The notes beneath the pieces are model-generated. The model ran no database searches and was not told where the DNA came from. It saw only the letters and a list, made by a program, of their open reading frames with translations. The translations under genes and the position numbers were made by a program. This document shows, piece after piece, positions 25,640-34,372 of a stretch of 64,000 nt of DNA. Each line of letters begins with the position of its first letter. Position 1 is the first letter of the stretch. The DNA is from Leucobacter ruminantium (GTDB lineage: Bacteria; Actinomycetota; Actinomycetes; Actinomycetales; Microbacteriaceae), in assembly GCF_017565705.1 (NCBI RefSeq), contig NZ_JAGDYL010000009.1, positions 1-64,000 on the forward strand, read 5' to 3'.

Positions 25640-25740
25640 GCTGTTGTCTCCTTTGATCGAATCACGGTCGGGCGATCGATCCGGAATGCCTTCGCGCAGG
25701 CTCCGCGGTGGCTTCCTCACGATCACCAAAACTCAATTAC

Positions 25741-25749
25741 GTATTCAAT
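25741..25749 (-). promoter_or_regulatory. Degenerate GTATCCAAT-like site upstream of the cyclase gene
   Basis: GTATTCAAT matches 8 of 9 positions of the core of the ATTGTATCCAAT site. It lies about 100 bp upstream of the cyclase ATG in an AT-rich region, the same distance as the perfect site at the E1 gene. Confidence 0.3.
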
Positions 25750-25832
25750 CACACTATTCAGAGTCGAGGCCAGACCGGATTTATGGGGAATCTGACTCTT
25801 GATTCGCTAAATCGACTCCATCTTTTTATTAG

Positions 25833-25849
25833 ATATCAAATACTGATAT
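25833..25849. promoter_or_regulatory. Palindrome upstream of the ThDP-enzyme gene
   Basis: ATATCA-N5-TGATAT, a perfect 17-bp dyad about 45 bp before the ThDP gene start. It differs from the ATTGTATCCAAT motif and could be the site of the nearby IclR regulator (inference). Confidence 0.4.
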
Positions 25850-25893
25850 AAATGCAACATAGTGAAATACCGCACGATGAAGTGGAGAATCGC

Positions 25894-27648
25894 ATGACTC
25901 ACGACACCCGGAAGACCGTGGCCGAGGCGATCGCCCAGGCGCTGCAACGTCACGGTGCGACCGAGATCTTCGGACAGAGCATCCCCGCTCCGGTGCTGCA
26001 GGCGGCCGAAGACCTGGGGATTCGCCAGGTCTTCTACCGCACCGAGAACGCCGCCGGCGCCATGGCGGACGCCGCCGCGCGCCTGCGCAACCGGATCGGG
26101 GTGGTCGCCGCGCAGAACGGCCCGGCCGCCACGTTGCTCGTCGCCCCCCTCGCCGAGGCCTTCAAGGCCTCCGTTCCGGTACTCGCGCTGGTGCAGGACG
26201 TGCCTGAGAAGGACCGCGATCGCAACGCGTTCCAGGAGCTCGACCACTTCGCGCTCTTCTCGGGCGTCGCGAAATGGATCCGCAGGATCGAGAGCCCCGA
26301 GCGCGCCATAGACTACGTCGACATGGCGGTGGCGGAGGCCACGAGCGGCCGGCCCGGCCCGGTCGTCCTGCTGATCCCTCGCGACATCATGGCGGTGCCC
26401 GCCGCACCCCTGCCGTTCCCGCGGACGCAGGAGCTCGGGCACTTCCCGCTCGATCGGCTGCGTCCCGAGCGCGGCGCCGTCGCCGAAGCGGCCGCGCTCA
26501 TCGCCGGAGCCGAGCGTCCGGTCGTCATCGCCGGTGGCGGTGTGCACCTGTCCGATGCCGTCGAGTCGGTGGTCGACCTGCAGGATGCCGCGTCCCTCCC
26601 CGTGGCCACGACCAACATGGGCAAGGGGTCGGTCTCCGAACTGCATGAGCTGTCGCTCGGCGTCGCGGGGAACATCGCCGGTGAGTACGGTCCGGTCAAC
26701 GGCACGATCGATCTGATCACGGAGGCGGATCTCATCGTGCTCATCGGAAGCAGGACCAACGAGAACGGCACGAACGGCTGGAGCCAGTATCCGGTCGGAG
26801 CGAAGATCATTCAGATCGACATCAGTCCCGATGAGCCGGGCCGCACCTACGAGGCGCTCCGCCTCGTCGGCGACATCCGCGCAACCGTGGACGAACTCGT
26901 CGCCGAGCTCCGCGAGCTCGACCTCGGCAAGCGGAGCGCAGCGCGCACGCGACTGGCCGACCGGATCGCGGCCGGCCGGAGGAGATTCCTCGAGCGCAAT
27001 CGCGAGCGCATGACCGGCGACGAGCGGCCGCTGCGCCCCGAGCGGATGCTCGCTGCGCTCGACGCTCAGCTGTCGGGTGACGACATCGTCGTCGCGGACG
27101 CGAGCTACTCCTCCATCTGGGTGTCGGGCTTCCTGACCGCGAAGCGGGCGGGCCAGCGCTTCATCCTGCCGCGCGGCATGGCCGGGCTCGGCTGGGGATT
27201 GCCCTACGCACTCGGCGCGAAGATCGCCCGCCCGGGCAGCCGCGTCGTCGCGGTCGTCGGCGACGGCGGCTTCGCCCACTGCTGGAGCGAGATGGAGACG
27301 GCGATCCGCGAGGACCTCCCGGTGACGGTCATCCTGCTCAACAACTCGCGCCTCGGCTTCCAGGCCAACTACGACATGTTCGTGTGGGGGCGCACATCGA
27401 GCGCCGTCGAGTTCGCCGAGGTCGACCACTGCGCGGTCGCACGAGCCTGCGGAGCCGAGGCGATCCGCGTCGAGCGCGCCGATCAGCTCGACGGGGCCAT
27501 CGCGGCTGCACTGGCCTCCGAGCGCATCACGCTCATCGACGTCGTGGTGGAGCCGAACGCCTTCCCCCCCGTGGCGGCCTGGGACGGCGCAGGCGACAGG
27601 GTCATCGCTCCCGTGCCCGCTATCAGGCCCGGAGCGACCCGCGTCTGA
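25894..27648 (+). CDS. ThDP-dependent enzyme (acetolactate synthase/cyclohexanedione hydrolase-like)
   Basis: 584 residues with three ThDP-enzyme domains. Catalytic Glu51 lies in YRTENAAGAMADAAAR; a central domain (about 195-330) has VVIAGGGVHLSDA; the ThDP/Mg motif runs from GDG 456-458 to LLNN. The enzyme should make or break a C-C bond next to a carbonyl. Start chosen at the ATG after GTGGAG; an upstream ATG at 25852 is less well placed. Its neighbours (hydrolases, dehydrogenases) favour a diketone- or 2-oxoacid-cleaving role over branched-chain amino-acid synthesis, but this is inferred. Confidence 0.85.
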   Translation: MTHDTRKTVAEAIAQALQRHGATEIFGQSIPAPVLQAAEDLGIRQVFYRTENAAGAMADAAARLRNRIGVVAAQNGPAATLLVAPLAEAFKASVPVLALVQDVPEKDRDRNAFQELDHFALFSGVAKWIRRIESPERAIDYVDMAVAEATSGRPGPVVLLIPRDIMAVPAAPLPFPRTQELGHFPLDRLRPERGAVAEAAALIAGAERPVVIAGGGVHLSDAVESVVDLQDAASLPVATTNMGKGSVSELHELSLGVAGNIAGEYGPVNGTIDLITEADLIVLIGSRTNENGTNGWSQYPVGAKIIQIDISPDEPGRTYEALRLVGDIRATVDELVAELRELDLGKRSAARTRLADRIAAGRRRFLERNRERMTGDERPLRPERMLAALDAQLSGDDIVVADASYSSIWVSGFLTAKRAGQRFILPRGMAGLGWGLPYALGAKIARPGSRVVAVVGDGGFAHCWSEMETAIREDLPVTVILLNNSRLGFQANYDMFVWGRTSSAVEFAEVDHCAVARACGAEAIRVERADQLDGAIAAALASERITLIDVVVEPNAFPPVAAWDGAGDRVIAPVPAIRPGATRV

Positions 27649-27755
27649 TCCGCCGTCCGATCGAAACCGGCGCTCAGCGGCACGAGGTCCGGGGCTTCCC
27701 GCATCGCAGGCCGGCTGCGCCCTCGAACCGCAGCCAACCAGGCTACGGTGTATGC

Positions 27756-28538
27756 ATGCCCTTCATCTCTGCCAACGACCGCAAACGACCGACGCTGCAG
27801 ACGGTCGACCGCGCGCTCAACTTTCTGGAGATCGTCGCCGAGAGGCCGGACGGGGTCACCGTGCGAGACATCGCCGATGAGCTCGGCATCAACGTCACCA
27901 CCTGCTATCACCTCTACAACACGCTGCTCGCGCGCGACTACATCGAACGGAACACGAACGGCACGATCCGTCTCGGCAACAACGTGGCGTCGCTCTACGA
28001 GGGCTACCGTCGCGGCTTCTCCAACCAGGACGAGATGCTCGCGATCGTGCGCCGCATGAGCGAGGCCTCGCAGGAGACGGCGTTCATCTCCCTGCGTGTG
28101 AACGACTCGGTGATTCTGACCGCGTTCACCGAGGGCCCACATCCCGTCAAGGCGGGCGGACTGTTCGTGGGGCTGAGCGGGCTCGAGCACGTGCGGGCGA
28201 CGGGTAAGGCCGTGCTCGCGTTCCTCGGGCCCGAGGATCGGCAGCGCATGATCAACCGCTCGCTGAGCGCGGTCCCGCCGGCGCAGCGTCCCGTGCTGAT
28301 CTCGCGGCTCGAGGAGGATCTGCGCGAGATCGAGGCCCGCGGCTGGGCGCTCGACGACGAGGGGTACGAGAACGGGATCGTCGGCGTCGCGGCCCCCTAC
28401 TTCTCCCGCGACGGCAGCTGCATGGGCGCCGTCGGGGTGTGGGCGCCGAAGGAGCGCTGGCAGAGCAACGAGAAGATCATCCTCCAGGCGACGCTGGACA
28501 GCGCGAAGGAGGCGAGCCGCATCCTCGGCCGCACCTAG
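27756..28538 (+). CDS. IclR-family transcriptional regulator
   Basis: 260 residues. N-terminal winged helix-turn-helix (residues about 12-75: VTVRDIADELGINVTTCYHL), then the IclR effector domain with ATGKAVLAFLGPE and GYENGIVGVAAPYFSRDG. It acts as a homotetramer or dimer sensing an aromatic or short organic acid. The ATG follows TACGGT by 6 nt (candidate leaderless). It sits between the ThDP enzyme and the zinc alcohol dehydrogenase and may control either or both. Confidence 0.92.
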   Translation: MPFISANDRKRPTLQTVDRALNFLEIVAERPDGVTVRDIADELGINVTTCYHLYNTLLARDYIERNTNGTIRLGNNVASLYEGYRRGFSNQDEMLAIVRRMSEASQETAFISLRVNDSVILTAFTEGPHPVKAGGLFVGLSGLEHVRATGKAVLAFLGPEDRQRMINRSLSAVPPAQRPVLISRLEEDLREIEARGWALDDEGYENGIVGVAAPYFSRDGSCMGAVGVWAPKERWQSNEKIILQATLDSAKEASRILGRT

Positions 28539-28570
28539 GCATCCCGCATCTCGACAGGTGGTTCCTGAGT

Positions 28571-28601
28571 CCTTCGGCAAGCTCGGGGCCCTTGCCGAAG
28601 G
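28571..28601. terminator. Hairpin between IclR and alcohol dehydrogenase genes
   Basis: CCTTCGGCAAG (28571-28581) pairs with CTTGCCGAAGG (28591-28601), 11 bp, loop of 9 nt. It lies between convergent genes and can serve both strands. Confidence 0.6.
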
Positions 28602-28641
28602 GCTCGATGACCGGGGCTCGATGACCGGGGCTCGATGACCG
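28600..28641. repeat. Three tandem copies of a 14-bp unit
   Basis: GGGCTCGATGACCG is repeated exactly three times (28600-28613, 28614-28627, 28628-28641), abutting the stop codon side of the alcohol dehydrogenase gene. No obvious function; such tandems can vary in copy number between strains. Confidence 0.85.
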
Positions 28642-28645
28642 CGGT

Positions 28646-29698
28646 CTACTCTCGCGGCATCTCGATGAGGACGCGGGCCGGGGCGCGCCGCTTGTCGGCG
28701 AAGAGGGCGAGCGCCTCATCGATGTCGGAGAGCGCGAAGCGGCGGTTGCCGGGGTCTCCGAGGACGACAGCGCGCTCGGAGACCGCGCGACAGACATCGG
28801 CGACGTCCTGCGCGGTGTAGGCGTAGACGGCTGCGATGCGCAGCGAACGACGGATGAAATGCGCGGGTGCTGTCGTGCGCAGACGCTCGTCGCCGATCCC
28901 CAGGACCGAGAGAGTGCGGCCGGGTTTCAGTGCGGAGAGACCGAGCTCGACGGTGTCGGGAAAGCCGACGCAGTCGACGACGCCGTCGAGGTGCGAGCCC
29001 GCGAGCTCGAGGAGTGCAGCGAGAGGGGCCGGGTGCCGCACCGAGTTCAGGGTCGCGGCTGCGCCTGCTCGTCCGGCCCGTTCCAGCGCGAGGTCGCTCG
29101 CGTCGAGCACGATCACCCGCATCCCCCGCCAGAGCGCCAGCTGCAGGACCTGGCTGCCGAGGCCGCCCGCCCCGATGAGCGCGATGGTGGGACCGCCGTG
29201 CCCGTCGAGGCCGAGTTCGCGCAGCGCGTGGTTGGCCGTTCCCGCCGACTCGATCATCGCGATCTCCGCCGGGTCGAGGTCGCCCGGCATCACAGTGAGG
29301 TTCACGACGGGTGCGACGCCGAACTCGGCGAGGCACCCCTCCCGATGAATACCGATGATCTCCTTGTCGGGGCAGAGATTCGTCTCCGATCCTGCGCAGT
29401 GCTCGCACGTCCCGCACCCGACGATGGGGTTCACGAAGACGCGGTCGCCCACGGCCACGCCCCGGTCTGCCGATCCCTCGCCGAGCTCCACGACATCCGC
29501 GGCGATCTCGTGACCGAGGGTGATGGGGGTGAACGCGACGGAGGTATGGCCTTCCAATATATGGAGGTCGGATCCGCATACCCCGACCGTGTGGATTCTG
29601 AGGAGTGCCTCACCCTCGCGGGGCCTCGGCCGGTCCACCTCATCGAGACGGGCTTCGTGATCGGGTCCGTGGTATCTGAAGGCGCGCAAATGGCTCAA
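28646..29698 (-). CDS. Zinc-dependent alcohol/polyol dehydrogenase (MDR)
   Basis: 350 residues, medium-chain dehydrogenase. Catalytic-zinc residues are in GVCGSDLHILEGH and LGHE; the four structural-zinc Cys lie in CGTCEHCAGSETNLC; the NAD-binding GAGGLG is at about 185. It oxidises a secondary alcohol or polyol. Paralogous to the enzyme at 30772. The start is a TTG: the one at 29698 abuts GAGGAG, while a TTG three codons later (29689) has better spacing to it, so the true start may be 29689. Confidence 0.9.
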   Translation of the reverse strand: MSHLRAFRYHGPDHEARLDEVDRPRPREGEALLRIHTVGVCGSDLHILEGHTSVAFTPITLGHEIAADVVELGEGSADRGVAVGDRVFVNPIVGCGTCEHCAGSETNLCPDKEIIGIHREGCLAEFGVAPVVNLTVMPGDLDPAEIAMIESAGTANHALRELGLDGHGGPTIALIGAGGLGSQVLQLALWRGMRVIVLDASDLALERAGRAGAAATLNSVRHPAPLAALLELAGSHLDGVVDCVGFPDTVELGLSALKPGRTLSVLGIGDERLRTTAPAHFIRRSLRIAAVYAYTAQDVADVCRAVSERAVVLGDPGNRRFALSDIDEALALFADKRRAPARVLIEMPRE

Positions 29699-29946
29699 CT
29701 CCTCAATGAAATCAACATCATCGGTGTTTCTCCCGCCTTCTCATCCTGCCTCAGTCGAGGAGAAGGCGCCAGAATTTCAAGGAATTACTATATGTGAAAT
29801 GCGTTCAAAATAATACGATTGCGATGTATTCCGAATAGTGCAAAACTTGGGATCGAGTCGAGGAGGACTCCCCCTTCCCGACTGTTCCCACGTGGGCCAA
29901 GAGCGCATCAGGGGTTCGCACGCGGACACCGAGGAAGGATCCGGGC

Positions 29947-30720
29947 ATGACCGAGGACTATCGGAGCGCGGTGGCGTTCGTCACCGGAGCCGCATCCGGG
30001 ATCGGAGCGGCGGTGACCACGATGCTGCTCGAACGCGGCGCCGCGGTGATCGCCTCGGACCTCTCGGAGAAGGGGTTGGCATTCCACGTCGATCGTTACG
30101 GCGACCGCGTGTTCCCTGTGCGGGTGGACGTCTCCGACGAGGGGTCGATCGAAGCGGGTCTCGCCGCCGGCGTCGACCGTTTCGGCAGGCTCGACCGCGC
30201 ATTCAACATCGCGGGCGTCTCGAAGGGGGCGATGATCGTCGACCTCCCCGTCGAACAGTGGGACTTCAACGTCAACGTCGTGCTGCGCGGTGTCTTCTTG
30301 AGCGTGAAGCACGAGGCGCGGATCATGCGCGAGAACGGCGGCGGCGCGATCGTCAACATGTCGTCGCTCAACGCCCATGTGCCCATGCACACCGGCGCCG
30401 CGTACGCCTCGGCCAAGGCCGGTGTGGAGATGTTCACGAAGAACGCCGCTCTCGAGCTCGCCGACGACGGGATCCGTCTCAATGCGATCCTTCCAGGGCT
30501 CATCGACACGCCGCTCACGCAGCGCAGGCTGACGAATGGACCGCTCATGGAGCACTGGCTCACCCGCATTCCGCTGCACCGCCCGGGACTGCCGGAAGAG
30601 GTCGCGCAGGCGGCGCTCTTCCTCGCGGGCTCCGAGGCGTCTTACATCACGGGCACGAGCCTCGTCGTCGACGGCGGCTGGGAGATCACGGGCTATCCCG
30701 ATCTCCGTCCCTTCTCCTGA
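29947..30720 (+). CDS. Short-chain dehydrogenase/reductase
   Basis: 257 residues, classical SDR: TGAASGIG cofactor loop, NIAG, catalytic Ser-Tyr-Lys with YASAK, and the C-terminal GTSLVVDGGW. NAD(H)-dependent oxidation of a secondary alcohol is expected. GAAGGATC precedes the ATG. First gene of a unit that continues through 36558 (next start 52 nt downstream). Divergent from the paralogous alcohol dehydrogenase across an AT-rich 248-bp spacer. Confidence 0.9.
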   Translation: MTEDYRSAVAFVTGAASGIGAAVTTMLLERGAAVIASDLSEKGLAFHVDRYGDRVFPVRVDVSDEGSIEAGLAAGVDRFGRLDRAFNIAGVSKGAMIVDLPVEQWDFNVNVVLRGVFLSVKHEARIMRENGGGAIVNMSSLNAHVPMHTGAAYASAKAGVEMFTKNAALELADDGIRLNAILPGLIDTPLTQRRLTNGPLMEHWLTRIPLHRPGLPEEVAQAALFLAGSEASYITGTSLVVDGGWEITGYPDLRPFS

Positions 30721-30771
30721 ACCGGGCCGACGCCCGAACCCCGCAGACGATCGACCGAGAGCAGCCCGAAG

Positions 30772-31842
30772 ATGAGCGACCAATCAGCGACGATGCAGGC
30801 CGTACGATTCACCGACGTCGGAGCCCCCCTGCTCCGGACGACGCTTCCGGTCCCCCGGCCGGAGCCCGGCTGGGCGCTCGTGCGCGTTCGCGCGGTCGCC
30901 ATCTGCGGCTCGGACGTCCACATCCTCGAGGGGCACACTCCGGTCGGCTTCACGCCGATCACCCTCGGCCACGAGATCTCGGGCGACGTCGTGGAACTGG
31001 GCGAGGGCGCGGTCGGCCAGGGGGTGGACGTCGGCGACAGAGTCTTCATCAATCCCATCATCGGCTGCGGGCGCTGCCGGTACTGCGCGACCGAGGAGAG
31101 CAACTTCTGCCCCGACCGCGGCCTGCTCGGCATTCACTTCGAGGGCGCGATGGCGGAGTACGTCGTCGCGCCCGTGCGGAACCTCACGGCCGTACCCGAT
31201 CGGATCTCGCACGCTGAGATCGCCATGGTCGAATCCGCGGGAACGGCCTATCACGCCATCCGCGTGCTCGACGCCGAGCCGGGCGACGCGGTCGTCGTGA
31301 TCGGTGCGGGGGGCCTGGGGCTGCAGACCGTCCGCATCGCGACGGCGCTCGGGTTGCGGGTGGTGTCGGTGGATCCGAACGCGGCGGCGCGCGAGCGTGC
31401 GCTGGCCGCCGGCGCCGAGCGGGCCTACTCGCCCGAAGATCTGATGCCGGCCACCGAGGACGGCGGCTACATCGCACTCGCCGAGGAGATGGGCTCGCCC
31501 TTCGGTTTCGCGCACGCGGTCGATTGCGTCGGGTTCGAGGAAACGGTGAACCTTGCGCTCTGCCTGCTCCGGCCCAGGGGCAGCTGTTCGATCATCGGTA
31601 TCGGAGCCGCGGGCGTGCGCCTCCCCGACCCGGCGATCTTCGTGCGCCGCTCGCTGCAGGTGCGCGGCATCTACACCTATTCCTCGAAGGACATCGCGAA
31701 CGTGATCGAGCTGCTCGTAGCGGGCCGGCTCGAACTCGCCGATTCCGTGAGCCTGAAGCTCCCGCTGGCCGAGGCCCAGCGCGCCTTCGAGGCCTTCGTC
31801 GGCGGCGACGTGCGCCCGGTGCGCGTGGTGCTGGAACCGTGA
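30772..31842 (+). CDS. Zinc-dependent alcohol/polyol dehydrogenase (MDR), paralogue
   Basis: 356 residues. Catalytic-zinc segment AICGSDVHILEGH, LGHE; structural-zinc Cys in CGRCRYCATEESNFC; GAGGLG nucleotide fold. It shares long segments with the 28646-29698 protein (SDxHILEGHT, FTPITLGHEI, VVELGEG, GDRVFxNPI), so the two arose by duplication on either side of the divergent region. It likely acts on a stereoisomer or a later hydroxyl of the same substrate (inference). Confidence 0.9.
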   Translation: MSDQSATMQAVRFTDVGAPLLRTTLPVPRPEPGWALVRVRAVAICGSDVHILEGHTPVGFTPITLGHEISGDVVELGEGAVGQGVDVGDRVFINPIIGCGRCRYCATEESNFCPDRGLLGIHFEGAMAEYVVAPVRNLTAVPDRISHAEIAMVESAGTAYHAIRVLDAEPGDAVVVIGAGGLGLQTVRIATALGLRVVSVDPNAAARERALAAGAERAYSPEDLMPATEDGGYIALAEEMGSPFGFAHAVDCVGFEETVNLALCLLRPRGSCSIIGIGAAGVRLPDPAIFVRRSLQVRGIYTYSSKDIANVIELLVAGRLELADSVSLKLPLAEAQRAFEAFVGGDVRPVRVVLEP

Positions 31843-31901
31843 ACCGGGCGGACGGGGATCCGAAACGAGGAGCACCGGCCGCGCCGGTGGAGAGGGGAAA
31901 C

Positions 31902-33149
31902 GTGAGCGAGAAGCAGCGGCCGCCCGAGAACGGCTTCGACATCGCGGTCGTCGGAGCGGGGATCGTCGGACTCGCCGTCGCCGGGGAGATCCTGAGGCGC
32001 CGGCCCGGCGCCAGAATCGTTCTGCTCGAGAGGGAACCGGAGGTGGCGGCGCATCAGACCGGTCACAACTCCGGCGTCATCCACAGCGGCATCTACTACA
32101 CGCCGGGTTCGCTGAAAGCGCGGCTGTGCGTGGAGGGGGCCGCACTGATGTACGAGTACTGCGAGCAGCGGGGGATCCCGCACGAGCGTGCGGGGAAGCT
32201 CATCGTCGCGCGCACGAAGCGCGAGGTCGAAGGGCTCCGGGTGCTGCATGAGCGGGGCATCGCGAACGGCGTGCCGGGTCTGAGATGGTTGGAGTCGCAC
32301 GAGATCCCCGAGGTCGAACCCATGTGCGTGGGCCTCGCCGCCCTGCACTCCCCGAACACCGGCATCGTCGACTACGCGGAGGTGTGCCGCAGGCTCGAAC
32401 GCGAACTGCGGGAATCCGGCGCGACGGTGCTGCTCGGCACGCGGGTGGAGCGCATCGACCGCTCCGGCGATCGCTCGATCGTCCGCACCGATCGCGGCGA
32501 GGTGAACGCGGGATGGGTCGTCACCTGCGCGGGACTGTGGTCCGACGAACTGTCGAGGCGTTCCGGTGCCGAAGACAACCCGCGCATCGTGCCGTTCAGG
32601 GGGGCCTATCTGCACCTTGCACCCTCCGACGCCGAGCCGGTCGTGCGCGGCATGGTCTACCCCGTTCCCGACCCCGACCTGCCCTTCCTCGGGGTGCACA
32701 TCACCCGCCACATCGGCGGCGAGATCTCGATCGGCCCGACCGCGTTCGTCGCGGGAGCGAAGGACGCGTACCGGATCACCCGCATCAGCGCGCGCGACCT
32801 GTGGTCCCTCGCCTCCTGGCCCGGCACGTGGCGCGTGGCGAGGAAGTTCTGGCGCACCGCCTTCACCGAGATCCGCTTCCTGCTGAGTCGTCGCGCGATG
32901 CGCAGCGCCGCCGCGGAGTTCGTCCCCGAGATCCGGCGCCGCGCCCTCGCCGCGCACGGAGCAGCGGGCGTCCGCGCGCAGGCGGTGGATCGCGACGGAA
33001 CGCTCGTCGACGACTTCGTCATCTCCGAGGTGCCCGGCGCGACGCACGTGCGCAACGCCCCGTCACCCGCCGCGACGAGCGCCTTCGCACTGGCGCGCGA
33101 ACTCGTCGACCGCTTCGAGAGGAACCTGGGCGCCGCCGGTCGGCCCTAG
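31902..33149 (+). CDS. FAD-dependent oxidoreductase, L-2-hydroxyglutarate-oxidase-like
   Basis: 415 residues, DAO fold. N-terminal FAD motif VVGAGIVGLAVAGEIL, then GHNSGVIHSGIYY, which is diagnostic of the LhgO group, and PFRGAYLHL. C-terminal ISEVPGATHVRNAPSPAATSAF also matches. It should oxidise a 2-hydroxyacid to the 2-oxoacid, feeding electrons to oxygen or quinone. GTG start chosen after GAGAGGGGA; another GTG at 31839 overlaps the upstream stop. The actual hydroxyacid may differ from hydroxyglutarate. Confidence 0.87.
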   Translation: MSEKQRPPENGFDIAVVGAGIVGLAVAGEILRRRPGARIVLLEREPEVAAHQTGHNSGVIHSGIYYTPGSLKARLCVEGAALMYEYCEQRGIPHERAGKLIVARTKREVEGLRVLHERGIANGVPGLRWLESHEIPEVEPMCVGLAALHSPNTGIVDYAEVCRRLERELRESGATVLLGTRVERIDRSGDRSIVRTDRGEVNAGWVVTCAGLWSDELSRRSGAEDNPRIVPFRGAYLHLAPSDAEPVVRGMVYPVPDPDLPFLGVHITRHIGGEISIGPTAFVAGAKDAYRITRISARDLWSLASWPGTWRVARKFWRTAFTEIRFLLSRRAMRSAAAEFVPEIRRRALAAHGAAGVRAQAVDRDGTLVDDFVISEVPGATHVRNAPSPAATSAFALARELVDRFERNLGAAGRP

Positions 33150-33182
33150 CCCACCCGACAGACTCCGAGAAAGGAACACATC

Positions 33183-34367
33183 ATGTACCCCGAATTCGAT
33201 GACTTCTTCGCCGCACGGCAGCTCATGTACCGAGCCGGGGCGAGCGGCGGCGTCGCCTCGGCGCTGCGCGACTGGGGCGTCGAGCCCGGCCGCGTCTTCG
33301 TCGTGGCCGACAAGATCGTGGGCGACCTCGGCGGGCTCGAAGCACTGAAGCGCGGCTTCGCCGAGCAGGGCTTCGAGGTCGAGGTGTTCGCCGAGATCGC
33401 CGGTGAGCCGAACGACGACATCGTCGAGCGCGCCACGGCCGCCGCGCGCGCCTACGGGCCGCAGGTGATCGTCGGCGTCGGCGGCGGCAGCGCCCTCGAC
33501 TCCGCCAAGCTCGTCAACTATCTCACCGTCTCGGGCAGGGCGCTCTCCGAGATCGCGGGCCCCATCCCATCGCTCGACGGCTTCCTCCCGATGGCGCTCG
33601 TCCCCACCACCGTCGGCACGGGCTCGGAGGCCACGCGCGTCGCGATGTTCTCCGTGCAGGGCATGAAGCGGGCGGTCGTGTGCCGCCAGTTCCTGCCGAT
33701 CGTGGCGGCGCTCGACACCGATCTGGTCGCGCAACTGCCCCCGTTCGTCGTAGCGCCGACGGCGCTCGACGCGCTCTCGCACGCGATCGAGTCGATGCAG
33801 TCCAAGAACCGCAACGCCTTCACGATGCTGGTGGGCGGCGAGGCCGCCCGCATCATCTTCCGCCGCCTGCGCGCCGCGGTGCTCGAGAACGACGCGGAGG
33901 CCAAGGGCGAGCTGCTCTACGCCTCCTACCTCGCGGGTGTCGCTCTCAACGCGGGCGTGGTCCTGGGCCACTCGCTGAGCTACGTCGTCGCGTCGCGGCA
34001 GGGACTCTCGCACGGCGCCGGCTGCGCCCTCGCGCTGCCCTACACGATCGCCTACAACCACGCGGTGGATCCGGAGCTCAACCGGAAGATCGCGGAACTC
34101 GTGACCGGCGACCCCGATGCGGATCTCCAGCAGCTCGCGCTCGACATCGCAGAGCTCACGCGCGAGGTCTCGCTGCCCACGAGCACGGGGGAGACCGGGC
34201 TCGACGCCTCGCGCATCCCCGAACTCGTGCACGAGGTCATCGAGAGCTTCCCCCGTCCGAACAACCCGGTGGAGATCACCGAGGAGCGGCTGACCCGGCT
34301 GCTCGAGCACATGCAGACCGGAGACGTCGCGGCCGCCTGGGCCGCGATGAACAGCGAGGAGGCGTAA
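33183..34367 (+). CDS. Iron-containing alcohol dehydrogenase
   Basis: 394 residues, Fe-ADH/dehydroquinate-synthase-like fold. GVGGGSALDSAK binds NAD(P); metal ligands fall in PTALDALSHAIES and GLSHGAGCALALPYTIAYNH. Such enzymes interconvert aldehydes or ketones and alcohols, and include maleylacetate reductases and hydroxyacid-oxoacid transhydrogenases. GAAAGGA precedes the ATG. Followed after 5 nt by an aldehyde dehydrogenase, so it may supply that enzyme's aldehyde. Confidence 0.9.
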   Translation: MYPEFDDFFAARQLMYRAGASGGVASALRDWGVEPGRVFVVADKIVGDLGGLEALKRGFAEQGFEVEVFAEIAGEPNDDIVERATAAARAYGPQVIVGVGGGSALDSAKLVNYLTVSGRALSEIAGPIPSLDGFLPMALVPTTVGTGSEATRVAMFSVQGMKRAVVCRQFLPIVAALDTDLVAQLPPFVVAPTALDALSHAIESMQSKNRNAFTMLVGGEAARIIFRRLRAAVLENDAEAKGELLYASYLAGVALNAGVVLGHSLSYVVASRQGLSHGAGCALALPYTIAYNHAVDPELNRKIAELVTGDPDADLQQLALDIAELTREVSLPTSTGETGLDASRIPELVHEVIESFPRPNNPVEITEERLTRLLEHMQTGDVAAAWAAMNSEEA

Positions 34368-34372
34368 GACGC

